Assembly (NCBI GenBank): GCA_024291935.2
Contig: CM044308.1
Span: forward strand, 123,096,501-123,160,500
Length of the DNA: 64,000 bases
Direction: 5' to 3'
DNA from: Okapia johnstoni
Lineage: Eukaryota; Chordata; Mammalia; Artiodactyla; Giraffidae
A program made the translations under genes and the position numbers. The notes beneath the pieces are model-generated. The model did not search any database. It was not told the DNA's origin and was given only the letters and a program-made list of their open reading frames with translations. This document shows positions 12,611-25,037 of the stretch, in pieces. Within the stretch, counting starts at the first letter, position 1. Each line of letters starts with the position of its first letter.

Positions 12611-12812
12611 GGGCTTCCCTGGTGGCTCAGTAGTAAAGAATCTGCCTGCAATGCAAGAGACGCAGGTTCGATTCCTGGTTGGGAAGATCTCCTGGAGAAG
12701 GAAATGGCTACCCACTCCAGTATTCTTGCCTGGAGAATTTCATGAACAGAGGAGCGTGGCAGGCTACAATCCATGGGGTCGCAAAGAGTCGGACACGACT
12801 GAGGAACAAACC
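12611..12812 (+). mobile_element. Bov-tA SINE, near full length
   Basis: Starts with the tRNA-related head gggcttccctggtggctcag and has a B-box-like ggttcgattcc at about 12666. The body follows (ctggagaaggaaatggctac, gtcggacacgactgagg). Plus orientation. The internal pol III boxes are largely kept. Confidence 0.95.
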
Positions 12813-14008
12813 TATAGACACAGAGTACTCAGACCACCATTCTAGGTTGCCTCTACAGTACATAAATCAGAACTGGACATTATGTAAGTACCACAGAGTG
12901 GGGTGAGAAAAGTTTGAATGCCTGGGAATGTGCAATTAATTACCAAAGAGACATATGAACCTTTCCTTGGCTGAATGCCTGCTAAATAACTGTGAAAACA
13001 ACTAGTTTCCCAGGGTCAAAAGCCCTTTTCCAATCCTCACAGCAAAGCTGCTTAGCACTATTCCAAAAAACTGTACAGAAACTCAGCCCTTTGCCAACCC
13101 CAGCATTTTCCTTTAAAATAGGGAGATAATTAGAACATAGAACTTGAATATTTAAAATAATTATCCTTAACATTCAGTGTGAGCAGTTACGCTTAATAAA
13201 ATCCATAGCCTAAAGAGTAGGAATATTAGCTAACATTTAAATAATTTACTTTGTGCCTGTCAATGTCTCTAGTATCAAATGACAGATAAGATATTCAGTA
13301 AAGTACAATTTTCATTGTTTGCACTGCCAGGGGCAGAAAGATCAGCAGCTCTCCTTATCACTGTTAACAAAGCAGCACAGGCAGAAACTTCTCTGCTGAG
13401 ATTTCTGGTGGGTATTTATCACACCAACACTGTGATCTTTACAACCACCACCACACCGCCCTCCCCTGCCACCTGACCAATCTTCTCCTACTACCACTGT
13501 TTCTTGACATATCTTCCTAAACCTTCCCTTCTTCTTTCCTTGTAGCTATTGCTAACATCACTTCCTCAATTCACTGATGGGGGCAGAGATGATGTGTGTA
13601 GAAAACTGACAAACATTTGAGGTCAAACTGTTGCTTTTATCAAGTGTGAAGCACATCCATGCATTTGAAAGCTGTATCAGAAATTTGGCACTGTGACTAG
13701 CAGGAGCTGAAAATACCTAGAAATAAAAACTAAGTCCTTGTGGTGAAGAGTAATGAAAGTGAGAATTTGTGTAATCAAGGCAGTGATTATGTGGGTATAG
13801 GGAGGCCATGTCCCATCCTAGGTTCTGTCTCCTGGCAAAGAGGCACAGGCCAGGTGATTGACTTTGCTTCAGGACACTCAGCCCTCCCTACTCCATGTTG
13901 CTAGCTCTGATTTAAGCCTCTTAAATCCTTACCTCTTTGTGGCCTGCAAAATGATCATGAGGACAACAAGCAAATGATACTGAAATCTACAGAAAAGAGA
14001 CCAGAAAC
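12813..14008. other. Unique sequence
   Basis: No confident repeat. 13929-13975 on the minus strand has a good acceptor and donor around a 47-base open segment, but its phases do not fit the candidate exon chain, so it is not annotated as an exon. Confidence 0.35.
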
Positions 14009-14016
14009 CCTTAAAG

Positions 14017-14093
14017 CAGCAGTTCTCAAACTGTATCAAGAACTCCAAATGATTACGTCCACGTGGATTATGTTTATTGTACTTAGAAATATT
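14017..14093 (+). repeat. Possible left end of an hAT-Charlie element
   Basis: Begins cagcagttctcaaactg, close to the hAT-Charlie terminal repeat cagtggttctcaaactg. The L1 at 14103 follows. A matching opposite end may lie at about 16115-16155, whose complement contains aggttctctaagtgtgggtc. Possible 8-bp duplications (ccttaaag, cttcaaag) are imperfect. Confidence 0.35.
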
Positions 14094-14102
14094 AAATATT
14101 TT

Positions 14103-14873
14103 TATAAACAAATGTGAAAAGCTTAGACGCTTTTGCACAGTAAAGAAAATCATAAACAAAATGAAAAGACAACCTACAGAATGGGGTAAAATATTTGCAA
14201 ACAATGCCAGTGACAAGGGTTTAATTTCTAGTATACAAAGAACTCATACAACTCAATAACAAAGAAACAAACAACCCAATCAAAAAATGGGCAGAGGACC
14301 TAAACAGACATTTCTCCAAAGAAATACAAATGACCAATAACCACATGAAGAGATGCTCAACATCACTAATTACTAGAGCAATATGAATCTACAATGATGT
14401 ACCACCTCATACCAGTCAGAACAGCCACAAATGCTAGAGTATGGAGAAAAGGGAGCCCTCCTACACTGTTGGTGGAAATGTAAATTGTTGTAGCCACTGT
14501 AGAAACCAGTATAGAGGGTTCTCATAAAAGCAAAAATAGAATTACCTACCCTACAATCCAGCAATCCCATTCCCACTGTTTGTTGTAGGTAACACTCCCA
14601 GTTATCTACAACACATAAACAGACTCACAGACATAAAGACTTGTGGTTGCCAAGGGGAATGAGAGGTGGAGGAGTGATGGACTGGGAGCTTGGGATTAGC
14701 AGATGCAAACTATTACATATAAAAAAACAAGGATCTACTTTATAGCAGAGAGAGCTTACAATCAATATATTCTATAATAAACCATAATAGGAAAGAATGT
14801 GTGTGTACACATATATAATTCAATCACTTTGCTGTACAGCAGAAATTAACACGTTGTAAATCAACTTCAGTAA
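14103..14873 (+). mobile_element. 5'-truncated, internally deleted L1 (ART2-type 3' end)
   Basis: Decayed ORF2 C-terminus (around ttttgcacagtaaagaaaat and aacagacatttctccaaaga) jumps near 14575 to the 3'UTR, losing a few hundred bases. It ends with cagcagaaattaacacgttg. A 9-bp duplication AAATATTTT lies at 14094-14102 and 14874-14882. Confidence 0.9.
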
Positions 14874-14882
14874 AAATATTTT

Positions 14883-16155
14883 GAGTAATGTTAAAGTATT
14901 GAATCTATTTTAAAACATAAAACATGGTTAGGTTATGTTGTATTTACTGTCTTAGAAAATAAAAGGTGTTTCTAAAGTATTCAGTTACTGATTCATTAAA
15001 CATTACAGAAATAAGCCCACTGCATGCTAATAGTTTTCCAAAACAAAATTAAGAGTGCACTGCTTTTTACACTTTCTCAACTCTCAAATGTTTTGCTTAA
15101 TAAAAATGGCCAGATTCTCACACCTGCATGTACAGTCAGTCACTCGACTGCTGTTTTCCTTAAAGCATACAAAGAAAATCCAGTCTTTCACAAATATCTA
15201 GTTGGAAAAGGGAAGAGTATCTTAATAGCCTTTCCAAATAATTGTGGACATCATTTGTTACTATGCCAAAACTTTCCAAGTGCTATTTTCATAAAGCTTA
15301 GTTGCAATGTAAAATGTAAAAACCAACATGTTAAACTTTTCATAACTGTTATGGTAAACACTGGTCTATTTTAATGGATCTTTTACCCATGTATAATTTT
15401 TCAGCATCACTGAGCTAGCAGATGTTCCAAATGTTGACATATTACATAGTATCAATACATTATTATCTATTACCAATCTCATCGGATAAGGCTTTAAATA
15501 CTGGGGGTAGGGTTGTGTGTGTGTGAGGGGTGTCTGTCAAACTTACTATGGCAGATACACGTTTTCTAAAATCCTGTTTTTTTGCTTGAAATGTGAAATT
15601 TCTTATTGACAACAAATACTGTCCATTGTTTTCCTTGAAGTGTCAGGCTTACTGGGTTCATTTTTAAACAAATGTCTGCCAGATCCCTAGTCTGAACAGC
15701 CAATGTTTGTCAGCTGTTCTTCCAAGTAAAAGTGATGTTCCATGGAAAAAAAAAAAAGGCTAGTTCACAACTCAGTCTCACCAGTGCTTTCTCTGGAGAC
15801 AACCATCACACTTAAGTACTGAAGAAATGCTTCCCATCTCATCACACAGAATATTAAAAAGATGATGTGTTCTCAAGTGGGGATTTAAGCCAGTTGCACT
15901 TACTTTTTAAAATTTAATTTATTTACGGAGTGACAGAAAGAGCGCTTTAAAGATGATGGCTACTACTACAGTTTGATGTTTCTGCTTTGGTTTCTGCCAG
16001 CATTACTAGTTTTGACCTCAGTGGCTTTTACACCAATGTTAACACTATGGAAAAAGCCAAGTAACATCTTAGCATTCTTATGAACATTCAGGATCCCTTA
16101 AAAAAAAGTCTCAAGGAACTCCAGAAGTTCAAGACCCACACTTAGAGAACCTCCA
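14883..16155. other. Unassigned sequence, possibly the interior of an old hAT element
   Basis: No known protein motif. The 116-codon plus frame at 15024-15374 has no recognised domain. The end near 16155 resembles an hAT terminal repeat, so an ancient Charlie-type element split by the L1 at 14103 is possible. Confidence 0.3.
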
Positions 16156-16329
16156 CTTCAAAGATGTACACATTATCAGGAACTTACCGTGGTAGTGTAA
16201 CACCACTACTGTCACTCAAGTGTCTGTACTTTGATTCCTGAACATCTCCACCAGACCAGCAGGTGTGGAGGAGCTTAAGATGTGGCTGTCCAACGTCAAC
16301 TGTAAGAACTCCCTCCACTGCCAGCCTGG

Positions 16330-16484
16330 GTGCGCTTTGGAACCACCAGGAGAGTTTGAAAACATACCCATGCCCACGTCCACTCCAGAAGTTGTGACTG
16401 AATTGGTCTGGGGTGTGGCCTAGGCCCTGGGATTTTCTGAGCTCCCTAGGTAAGTCAGTGCAGTTTGAGAACCTCTGTTCCACC
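16330..16484 (+). repeat. Old hAT-Charlie MITE (MER5/MER20-like)
   Basis: Contains the tract gaaccaccaggagagtttgaaa, a diverged gtctggggtgtggcctaggc centre and the end gcagtttgagaacctctg. This matches the general layout of non-autonomous Charlie elements in plus orientation. Confidence 0.6.
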
Positions 16485-16504
16485 CTAGCGTCCCCTTTCC
16501 TTTA

Positions 16505-16694
16505 GAGCTACGGCTCCCAAACTTCAGGATCAGAATCACCCCGAGAGTGTGTTAATGCAGGTTCCTGTGCCTGATTCCCTCCAGATTCTGATTCCTCAGG
16601 CCTGGGATGGAACCCCAGAATTCACATTTTTATAAAGGTTCCAGGTGAAGCTGACACTGTCCGTCTGAGGACCATACTTGCAGAACCATTGTTT
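16505..16694 (+). repeat. MER5-like hAT-Charlie MITE
   Basis: Starts ggctcccaaacttcagga and continues cagaatcaccccgagagtg, gattctgattcctcaggcct, aattcacatttttataa and accatacttgcagaacc. The order and length of about 190 bp are those of MER5A/B. Confidence 0.8.
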
Positions 16695-16901
16695 CAGACT
16701 GAATAGGACAGAGCTGCTACATGGACCTTCTTGAACTGACAGTTTCAGCAGGAGAAGTAAGTTAATACTCTCAGCTACTTTTTATATCATTTGAGTCCTG
16801 GCTTTACGTGTACTTTGGGAAATATCACCTTAATCACTCAGCCTTGATAAATAAGGCTCTTTAGCCATTAGTTACCAAAATGCATATAAAACTGCTGTCT
16901 G

Positions 16902-17696
16902 TTCAACATAACTAATTATTAGAGAAATGTACCAGCTCACACCAGTCAGAATGTCCATCATTCCAAGGTCTACAAAGAACAAATGCTAGAGAGGGTGTGG
17001 AGAAAAGGGAACTCTCCTATGCCATTGTCACGGCCACCATGGAAAATAGTGTGGAGGTCCTCAGAACACTAAAAATAGAACTACCATGTGACCCAGCAAT
17101 CCCACTTCTGGGTACAAATCCACACAAAACTCTAATCCAAAAAGATACATGCAGTCCTATGTTCACAGCAGCACTCTTCACAATCACCAACACATGGAAA
17201 CAACCTAAATGTCCACTGACAGATGAATAGGTAGAGAAGATGTGGTACATATACACGATGGAATACTACTCAGCCATAAAATAGAATGAACTAATGCCAT
17301 TTGCAGCAACATGAGTGGACCTAGAGATGATCATACTAAGCGAAGTAAGTCAGAAAGACAACTACCATACCATATCACTTATATGTGAAATCTAAAATAT
17401 GACACAAATGAACATATCTTCGATACAGACACAGAATCAGGGATATTGAGAATAGACTGATGGTTGCCAAGGGACAATGGGTTGGGGGAGGGATGGAGGC
17501 TGAGGTTAGCAGATTTAGCAGATGTAAGCTTTTATGTATAGAATGAATAAACAACAAAGTCCTACTGTCTAGCACAGAAAACTATATTCAGTATCCTTTG
17601 ACAAACCATAATGAAAAAGAACATTAAAAAATATATATGTATCACTTTTCTGTATAGCAGAAATTAACACATTGTAAATCAACTAGACTTCAATAA
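16902..17696 (+). mobile_element. 5'-truncated L1 (ART2-type 3' end)
   Basis: ORF2 C-terminal remnants ([30 protein letters not shown]) run into the 3'UTR and end with ttgtaaatcaactagacttc plus A's. A 14-bp duplication with one mismatch flanks it: aaaactgctgtctg at 16888-16901 and aaaactgctatctg at 17697-17710. Confidence 0.93.
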
Positions 17697-17786
17697 AAAA
17701 CTGCTATCTGCAATGCATGTTACCAAACTTCAGAAACTAAGTTTATACTGTTCATGTGTGTACCAGTTGGTTGTCAATTACATGTA

Positions 17787-18001
17787 TAGTTGACCCTTGA
17801 ACAATGGAGGGGTTGGAGGTGCTAGCCCTCCAAGCAGTCAGAAATCCACATATAACTTACATTTGGCCCTCTTTAAATATGGTTCCTCTATATCTGCAAG
17901 TTGAACTAACCACAGATTGTTATTACTATTGTATTTATTGAAAAAAATTCATGTCTAATTGGATCATGTAGTTCAAACCTATGTTGTTCAAGGGTCAGCT
18001 G
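17787..18001 (+). mobile_element. Tigger-type (Tc1/mariner) MITE, MER8/Tigger2-like
   Basis: About 215 bp with terminal inverted repeats: tagttgacccttgaacaa at the left and the complement cagctgacccttgaacaa at the right. Both ends are flanked by TA (17785-17786, 18002-18003), the mariner target duplication. It encodes nothing and needed a transposase in trans. Confidence 0.88.
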
Positions 18002-18020
18002 TAATTTGTGTTCTATCTTC

Positions 18021-18146
18021 TCTCTCTTTGTCTCTCATTAGTCATTAAGTCATATCCGACTCTTGCGACCCCATGGACTGTAGCCTGCCAGGCTCCTCTG
18101 TCCATGGGATTCTCCGGGCAAGAATGGGTTGCTATTTCCTTCTCCA
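18021..18146 (-). mobile_element. Bov-tA SINE 3' part, minus strand
   Basis: The complement of the SINE body (agtcatatccgactcttgcg, gaccccatggactgtagcc), with a T/C-rich tail on the left. A perfect 11-bp duplication GTTCTATCTTC lies at 18010-18020 and 18147-18157. The tRNA head is lost. Confidence 0.93.
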
Positions 18147-18157
18147 GTTCTATCTTC

Positions 18158-18689
18158 AAGGGCAAATTAAATATTTTGTATTGTCACTAATGCAGTTTCA
18201 AAAATTCCACATTGTAAGCAGCAAGACTTACCTACTTTACAAAACTGCAAGATAGCAAATTAAAAAATGACTTAAAAAACATTTATGAAAACTTGCCTCA
18301 AGGCTTACAACAATAAAACCATACTGATGTCAAATCCAAAGCACATTCTACTTGAGCTGAAATGCCCTCTATGTCTGAACCGCTTTGTTGAAAGTGAAAA
18401 GGTTTCTGATCTCCCTGCTCCCAGCAGTGCCAACAATGGAAATCATACTTCACTTATTATCTTACCTGTCAAATGAAGCTAGAGATCTCATTGGGTGGAG
18501 GAAAAAAAGTAAATGTATTTCTTTAAATAACAATATCCTTGCCCCTCAAGGCCATTATTTTTTAAATTAAAATATGTAAGCAGATATACAAGAGACACCT
18601 TTTTAAGCTTGAGCCAAATATTTCTTAATAGTGGTGGGAGCTAAGAGGAAAGAGATTGGAGAATGAGTTGTCCACATATGACATACTCC
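18158..18689. other. Unique sequence
   Basis: Nothing is recognised. A plus frame near 18345-18475 reads LKCPLCLNRF but lacks the rest of any zinc-binding pattern. Confidence 0.4.
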
Positions 18690-18870
18690 CCAGCTTTGGC
18701 TAAACACTGGGACCACCAGAGGGTGCTTTCAAAGTTTCCAAAGCCCAGGCTGCAGGAAGAACAATTAAATTAGGCTGTTTGGAATAGGATCCACGCGTGA
18801 GTAATTTTCTAAAGTGTCCTCACCATCCCTTGAGTGAAACCATTGTTCAGCCAGTTGAAGAACCACAATA
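18690..18870 (+). repeat. Old hAT-Charlie MITE (MER20/MER58-like)
   Basis: Diverged central motifs gaccaccagagggtgcttt, gcccaggctgcaggaagaac and aattaaattaggctg, with the end gccagttgaagaaccac, follow the Charlie MITE layout. Family assignment is tentative. Confidence 0.5.
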
Positions 18871-19929
18871 TTAATAATTACATAATTTTCAGGCCCTTGA
18901 CATTCTCCTTTAGAAAGCAAAGAAAGCGCTGAGATTAAAATGATAAACAGTTGAGAGATGAAAGGACTCTGAGCAGTAGCAGCTTAGGAGGAAAAATGCT
19001 TCTATAACATTTTGATCTAAATAACCAAACTGGATCTCTGTGGTTTTACCGGGATGTTAAGTGTCCCACAGACGATTAAGCCAAGCAGCAGTTCAAACGA
19101 GCTCTGTCAAGTGGGTCTCAAACTGGCTGGCAACTGACAACCACAAAGAAAACCTCTCAGGCTTTAACTAACTAGAGCTGGATGGAGAGTTAAATGACAG
19201 AAATAGAAGGTCATTCCTGAGTTTGGCTTTATTTAACATCTTTCTCTTTTGAGGAAAACCCATCACTTTTCATTCACTGGGAATGCCACACATTACTGCA
19301 TTCTCAAGCCATAAGGGAGAAGAAAAACTTGCATGATTTTCCTGCAGGTCTCCTGCGCCAGACAGGCCAATGTTACTCTGCTTAAGGTACAAAGGAGATC
19401 TGGTCCTGAAGCTAAGCCAATGTGTGTCCAGTCATCCAAAGTGAATCCTCAAAGAAACAGAAAACTATAATACCATATGGGTGCAAGGTCCTGACTGTAC
19501 TCACAATCTTAGTTTTCAGAGATCAAAACAAAGGTAAGTAAAGAATGATGGCTCAAGCTTTAAAATGAGGCTTGTGTTATTCCGATGTATTTTAATTATG
19601 ATCAATTCCTTACTATGTGCAGGAGATCCAAGACAGAAGTCTCTGACTGCTTGGAGCCTCTAGACGTACATTAGAGACACAAATAAGATTCTACACAATT
19701 TTGTTAGGCAGGAAGTTAAGGGATGAGGGATGAAGGGTGACCTAGCCAAAAAGGATGCAAGCTGATCTCTAAACCCTACCCCAGAAACGCCCAGGAGAGC
19801 TCATAGATAGGCTACAAAAAGAACCTCAGAGACTTTTCCAACTCCTGAAAGTGTGCCCTAGGCACACAGTGGATACAAACTAACCACGGGGGCTTCTCCA
19901 ACTCCAGCACATGCACACCTGTGTCCTCA

Positions 19930-20361
19930 AGCAACCTTAGGCAGCTAGCAGCCCATTAAGGATTCATAAATATTCTATACATACATACATTTGATTATAA
20001 CAGACTGAATTATGGGAAAGACATAAGCAATAGAGCCTGTTGTGCAACCTGCAACTGTCAATCAAAACTCTCAGTCCACACCCACCTATATGAATATGTA
20101 AAATCCCTATTTTGCATGTGCCCAGACATGTCCCATTCCCTGATTGTCCTTGAGTGTACCTATTTGTATTTTGCATAGGGCATGAATCAAGAGGAGGAGA
20201 CAGGGAGTATAAAAAGGGAAGTCAAGAGGGATCATTGCCACTCCTTCAGGGCTGGCCATCTTCGGCCCATTGAAAGAGCTTGAGCTGTAACCAGTCTGTT
20301 GTTTCAAACCCTTGCAACAATGAGACAGGAGCCGCGAAATCCTGCCTGCTTGAGCTGTAAC
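19930..20361 (+). repeat. Possible solo LTR with TATA box
   Basis: A promoter-like block. It has TATAAAAA at 20208-20215 after a CAAT-containing upstream region, and downstream a gagctgtaac motif typical of several ERV1 LTRs. That motif is part of a 14-bp direct repeat, gcttgagctgtaac (20278-20291, 20348-20361). LTR boundaries and target duplication were not found, and no gag, pol or env is nearby. Confidence 0.4.
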
Positions 20362-22285
20362 AAGACTAGAACTGAGGGAGAGAAATACACCAACCTAAAA
20401 ATTTCAAAAAATATAACCTTCCAGGGAGAGAATACTGGAGGAGAACCAAGACCAGGATTGGATGTCAGAAAGAGTTTGCTGGCGAAGTGAAATTAAAGCA
20501 GAAAACTGAAATGTGTCTAGGTGTTGGTGAGTCAGAGATCAGGCTGGGTAAAGTTGGATGACAAGGATATTTTAGTAAGAGGGAAAAGTACATTCAAAGG
20601 GTCAGTGGAAGAAAACAGGAACAGGACTAGAGAAAAAAAATGAATGAATGGAGGGTGGGGTAAAGAAAGGCAGAGCAGGACCTAAAGGAGGTTTGATTGG
20701 GGTGTACCTCCTTAGCCATGTTGTTTGAGTTTCAGAAGAGGACAGTGGAGAGCCAGTCAAGTATTTGGGGGCATTTTGGAATTAAGGAAGAATTACTCAG
20801 GTTAGAGCCTCAGTGTGGTTAAACAGAGCTGGAGGCTGGCAAGTTGCAGGCAGGAAGTGCAGTTCCCGAAGAGGGTCCCACTAGGGGGCTGAGAATGGGG
20901 ATGAGGAGGAAGACAGACTCAAGAGAGGGAATCCAGGGAACTAACCAACTGATGAGGGAAGATGAGGGAGAGTTCCACATTATTCTTATGGTCTGTCTAC
21001 GGACAGTACAGAGGGTGTTTTTATAAAACCTTCAGTACTATGAAAGGGCTGGGGTAGCCACTCCTATTTTATAGGTAAATGAATTTAGAGACAATGGGAA
21101 TAAGCCAGAATAAAAGTTTTAATCTCTTGTCCCTAGGTTTACATGTTCAAAGTTGGAAAATGTCCTGGAGGCATTATATGCTGTAACTTCTTTTTTTGCA
21201 GTATAAAACAGTGAATAAAGTGACATTAATTCTGACTTGAAATGCAGACACAGGGTGCCATTTTTCTCGTCCATATATCGTCATATAAATGAAATATGTT
21301 TACAAGATGCAGGTGAATTAGAAACATAATAGAAGTAAAGAGAAGAGTCCTAAGCTAGAAGATAAATTTTCCAATTTGTTACTTTCTCACTCTTTGTCTG
21401 ACTAACATGTTCTTTTATTATCAAAACAAAATTAATTTCTTCAGCTGAATTCTTTCTGTGAAAATCTTGGTGTTTTTCTTTTATCACCCAGCCTGACCAT
21501 CTGAAATTAGATGAGGAGCAAGGTCCAGAAAGTTAATTAGCACTAGGCTAACATTTACTGTAACGAATCATTTAGCATTTTTTGGCCATGCACATTTTCC
21601 ATTAGATTTTCACAAGAAATAAAAAAGACCATTAATACGTTGTGCACAGCAAACTGTTAGTCATCTAGATCTTAAATTGCTTAGCACTCTGACTGGCTCT
21701 TGATAAGATTAATTTATAATTTTCAAAAATAGTCATTTACTATACCGTCTGCAAAAACTTTCCAGAAAAGCATCACTTTTGACTAGTTGGACTTCTCTCC
21801 ATTTCTAGCCAGGATCACAGGCTGTTAGTTTCACAAGGACCCCAGAATGCTCCATATCTGTATCTCTGTGGCCAACCTAGTTTATAAACTTAAAATCTAC
21901 CAGTGCAGAAAAACTGCTGGACTATTTCCTCTCTATGAGAATCTGTTACTATGATTTGAAATGTGGAGTTAAAATGTCATGTCTTTGTTCACTAGCTTTC
22001 AGAGGGCAGTTCTACAATCGCTTCCAATTACTTAAACCATTTCTACACCAATCGGCCTCAATTTTTAAAAGTTAGGACCACTTGGCTTTTGCTTCAGCAA
22101 AGGTTTGTTAAGAATGTTGCTTCGAACTCAGATTAATTTGTCTTTCTGGTCAAGCTGCCGTACAAACTGGAAGCAAAAGGATACAGACTTCAAGACTTCT
22201 CAAATGGCTACTCTTAAAGATGTGATGGTAAAAGAACAAACTGTGCTTATGGAAGAGGAAATTTCCAGTCATGATTAGAAAGTAT
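20362..22285. other. Unique sequence
   Basis: No gene or confident repeat. A few purine-rich stretches occur (20630-20980). The short piece at 21045-21075 may be a MIR relic. Confidence 0.4.
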
Positions 22286-22293
22286 TCCCAAGT

Positions 22294-22757
22294 CATAAAA
22301 TAGAACAAAAATAATGCCATTTGCAGCAATGTGGATGGATGTAGAGACTGTCATAATGAGTTACAGTAAGTCAGAGAAAGACAAATATCATATGATACCA
22401 TGTATATGTGGAATCTAAAAAAATGGTATAAATGAACTTATTTACAAAACAAATAGAGCCATAGATGTAGAAAACAAGCTTATGGTTATCAGTGGGAAAA
22501 GGGAAGGTGAGGGATAAATTGGGAGATTGAAACTGCCATACACACACTACATAAAATATATAACTAGTAAGGACCTACTGTATAGGAGAGGGCACTCTAC
22601 TCAATACTCTGTACAGACATATATGGGAAAAGAATCTGAAAAAAAGTAGATATATGTATAACTGATTCACTTTGCTGTTTCCCGATTCACTCTGCTGTAC
22701 ACCTGAAACTAAGGCACCCTTCTAAATCAATTATATTCTAATTAAAAAAAAAATTCT
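22294..22757 (+). mobile_element. L1 3'UTR fragment
   Basis: Contains aataatgccatttgcagcaa, aagacaaatatcatatgata and the end cactctgctgtacacctgaa plus A's, as in the other ruminant L1 tails. A short internal duplication, gattcactttgctg then gattcactctgctg, occurs at about 22662-22696. Imperfect flanking duplications (attcccaagt, attctcaaat). Confidence 0.88.
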
Positions 22758-22809
22758 CAAATGTTGACCAGCCAAATAACGAATGCAAAAACAGATTCCC
22801 ACTTCCCTA

Positions 22810-23085
<276 letters not shown>

Positions 23086-24972
23086 CTGCAAAATAATTTC
23101 TTTCACAGACATTACAAAGTCCATATAAATGACCAAATTACTCTCATAAAGACATTTTCTACCACAACCTACATCTTCAGTGCATCAATTAATCAGTATA
23201 CACTGGCCCCACATTTTCTACAATAAAAGAGAAATTACTTACTAGTGGAAAGTAGAAAATGATAGTAGCCCCCAGTGTTTCCACTACCTGGTTTTTCTCA
23301 ACACTCATTAATAAGAGATGTATTAGCCAGGACAGGGCAGTTCAAAACAAAGAGGAAACTGGTTTCTCTGGAAATAATAGGTCAGCATTTTGAACTCCTG
23401 TCCCTATAAATTCACTCAGTTCTCCGCACCCATTTTTATCAAAGCAATAAAATACAGCAGATAACCTCCACAACTCAGGCATGCGTCTTTGTGCTTTCAG
23501 GGCATGGTGATCTGTCAAAGCAGTGAATACCCCCCTGGGCAACACCTGAGTTGGCTGAACAGGGTCAAGCACGAGAGGTTGTCCATTTGGAGCTCGGTAG
23601 TGCAGAAACATTTTTAGTAATAGCCAGATTCATCAGAGATCTGTCCTGCTCTCTGTGGTGCCATGATGCTGTCATAGAGAAGTCAGCCTTCCCTGCTTAG
23701 GGTCCTGTTTATGAACAGGATTCTCATGAGATGATGCTGATAGAAATTTAACACCTTGCTCCTTCTACCTCCAAACCCAAAGTACAAAGCACTGAATGTC
23801 AAGTACGTGCTGTTGGTCAAAGAAAGAGAAGTTGGTATTGAAGAAATTAAGAGAGATAGTCCTGTTCATCATTTTTATTTTCCAAGAGGAAAATTCCCTG
23901 CTGCTTCAATAATCAGCCATCTAAAAAGTTATCTGAATACTTGAAGAAAAAATTTAAGAGAAAAATAGTAAACATACAAATATTTTGAGAAAAATGTTTC
24001 AAGTATAAAGTTTCTAAGTAGAAAATAATCTATGCAAATTTTATCTTTCTCTAAGGTAGGCTGAAAACAACCTAGATACATGGATTTTTGACAGAATAGT
24101 TGCATTTAATCCATCTGCTGCAGAAGAAAAAAAAATGAAAATTATATATTCATTATGGCCTGTTTCTCTTCATAAACCATAATTACAAACACTGTTTTAT
24201 CTTCATCTTGACCTCTTAATACTCCCAATCTGAGTAACTGACAAAGTTTCATTTGTGCTAACACCCCTCGCTCCCATTCATCTTTTTCTCTCCCGTGTTT
24301 TTGCCCACACAAGCAAATGTACACACACATCACATAGAGATCCTGAGCCACCAACCTCCATCTTCTTTTGGCTTCCTCCAGTTTCCCAAACTTATCTCAG
24401 ATGTGAAAATCATCTGCTAATCAACAAGAAACAATGGCTCATGGAGTGCAAAGCTCTGCTGTAAAATTCTGCCCACTAAAGCCAGTACTGATGATGTCAG
24501 GGCGTTCTGACTATATGCAGATTGCAGCAACTGAACAGAGTCACTCTCTTCTTAAAGCATAAAAGTGTTCTAATAGTTCTTTGGATCTGAGCTGATTTCC
24601 TGAGCGGCCATAAAGTCTTCAAATGAATTTCAGTCCTTTCATTAGAGTCTCTCCATTAATGTGGATGATTTACTGCCTTGTTCTGGGTCATCTATTTCCA
24701 GTCTGCTCTCTAATGTTCCGCCAAAAGCAGAGCTGCGTCCTACACTAATTCACAACCCTCTCTCGGGTGGACACACATCTGCGCTAGGGCCAGTTTCCAA
24801 GGAACGTGGCTAGAAGCAGGCTGTAGCTTGGAGGGCAACACTGAGCTGCTGGCATCTTAAACAATCATCCCAGAAACCACATCCCCAGTTGTGAACCCTG
24901 CACCTCGAAGGACATTAGAAATTCAGATTCCGTCTTTTGCTCAAAGCAAAAACAGCAAAACTGGCCACTTAC
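23086..24972. other. Unique sequence
   Basis: Would be intron between two candidate exons. It holds an 89-codon minus frame (23342-23611) with one EF-hand-like stretch DKNGCGELSEF. Position 12 of that loop is not acidic, so I do not call it. Confidence 0.35.
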
Positions 24973-25037
24973 CTGATTACTTATCCCAGCTGCTAGGCTT
25001 ATTTTCAATTTAGTTGATTCTAATTTGTTGTAAAGTG
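24973..25037 (-). CDS. Candidate 65-nt internal exon, protein unidentified
   Basis: Minus-strand segment between the acceptor gaagttattttgtag and a consensus donor CAG|GTAAGTGG. Only one of three frames is open: two bases, then LYNKLESTKLKISLAAGISN and Q, ending in phase 0. It takes one base from the preceding exon, matching the out-phase of 48567-48686, and its own out-phase matches the entry of 22921-23085. No repeat is recognised here. It could still be chance, since strong splice-like pairs are expected a few times in 64 kb. Confidence 0.36.

Noticed and set aside
12611..12680. tRNA-like sequence with A and B boxes
   Set aside because: It is the head of a Bov-tA SINE, not a tRNA gene.
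13929..13975. 47-base minus-strand segment with good acceptor and donor
   Set aside because: Neither open frame joins the neighbouring candidate exons in phase; likely one of the chance splice-like pairs.
16187..16236. Minus-strand segment reading ESKYRHLSDSSGVTLPR before a GTAAGT donor
   Set aside because: Poor pyrimidine tract, adjacent to hAT repeat DNA, and the exit phase fits no candidate partner.
18345..18475. Plus frame with KCPLCLNRF, suggestive of a zinc finger
   Set aside because: Only one Cys pair; no further Cys/His ligands or splice support.
23241..23290. Open segment ending at a strong GTAAGT donor (minus strand)
   Set aside because: Upstream acceptors are purine-rich and none gives an entry phase compatible with the exon at 24973.
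23342..23611. 89-codon minus-strand frame with an EF-hand-like DKNGCGELSEF
   Set aside because: Only one loop, no acidic residue at position 12, no partner EF-hand, and frames of this length are expected by chance.
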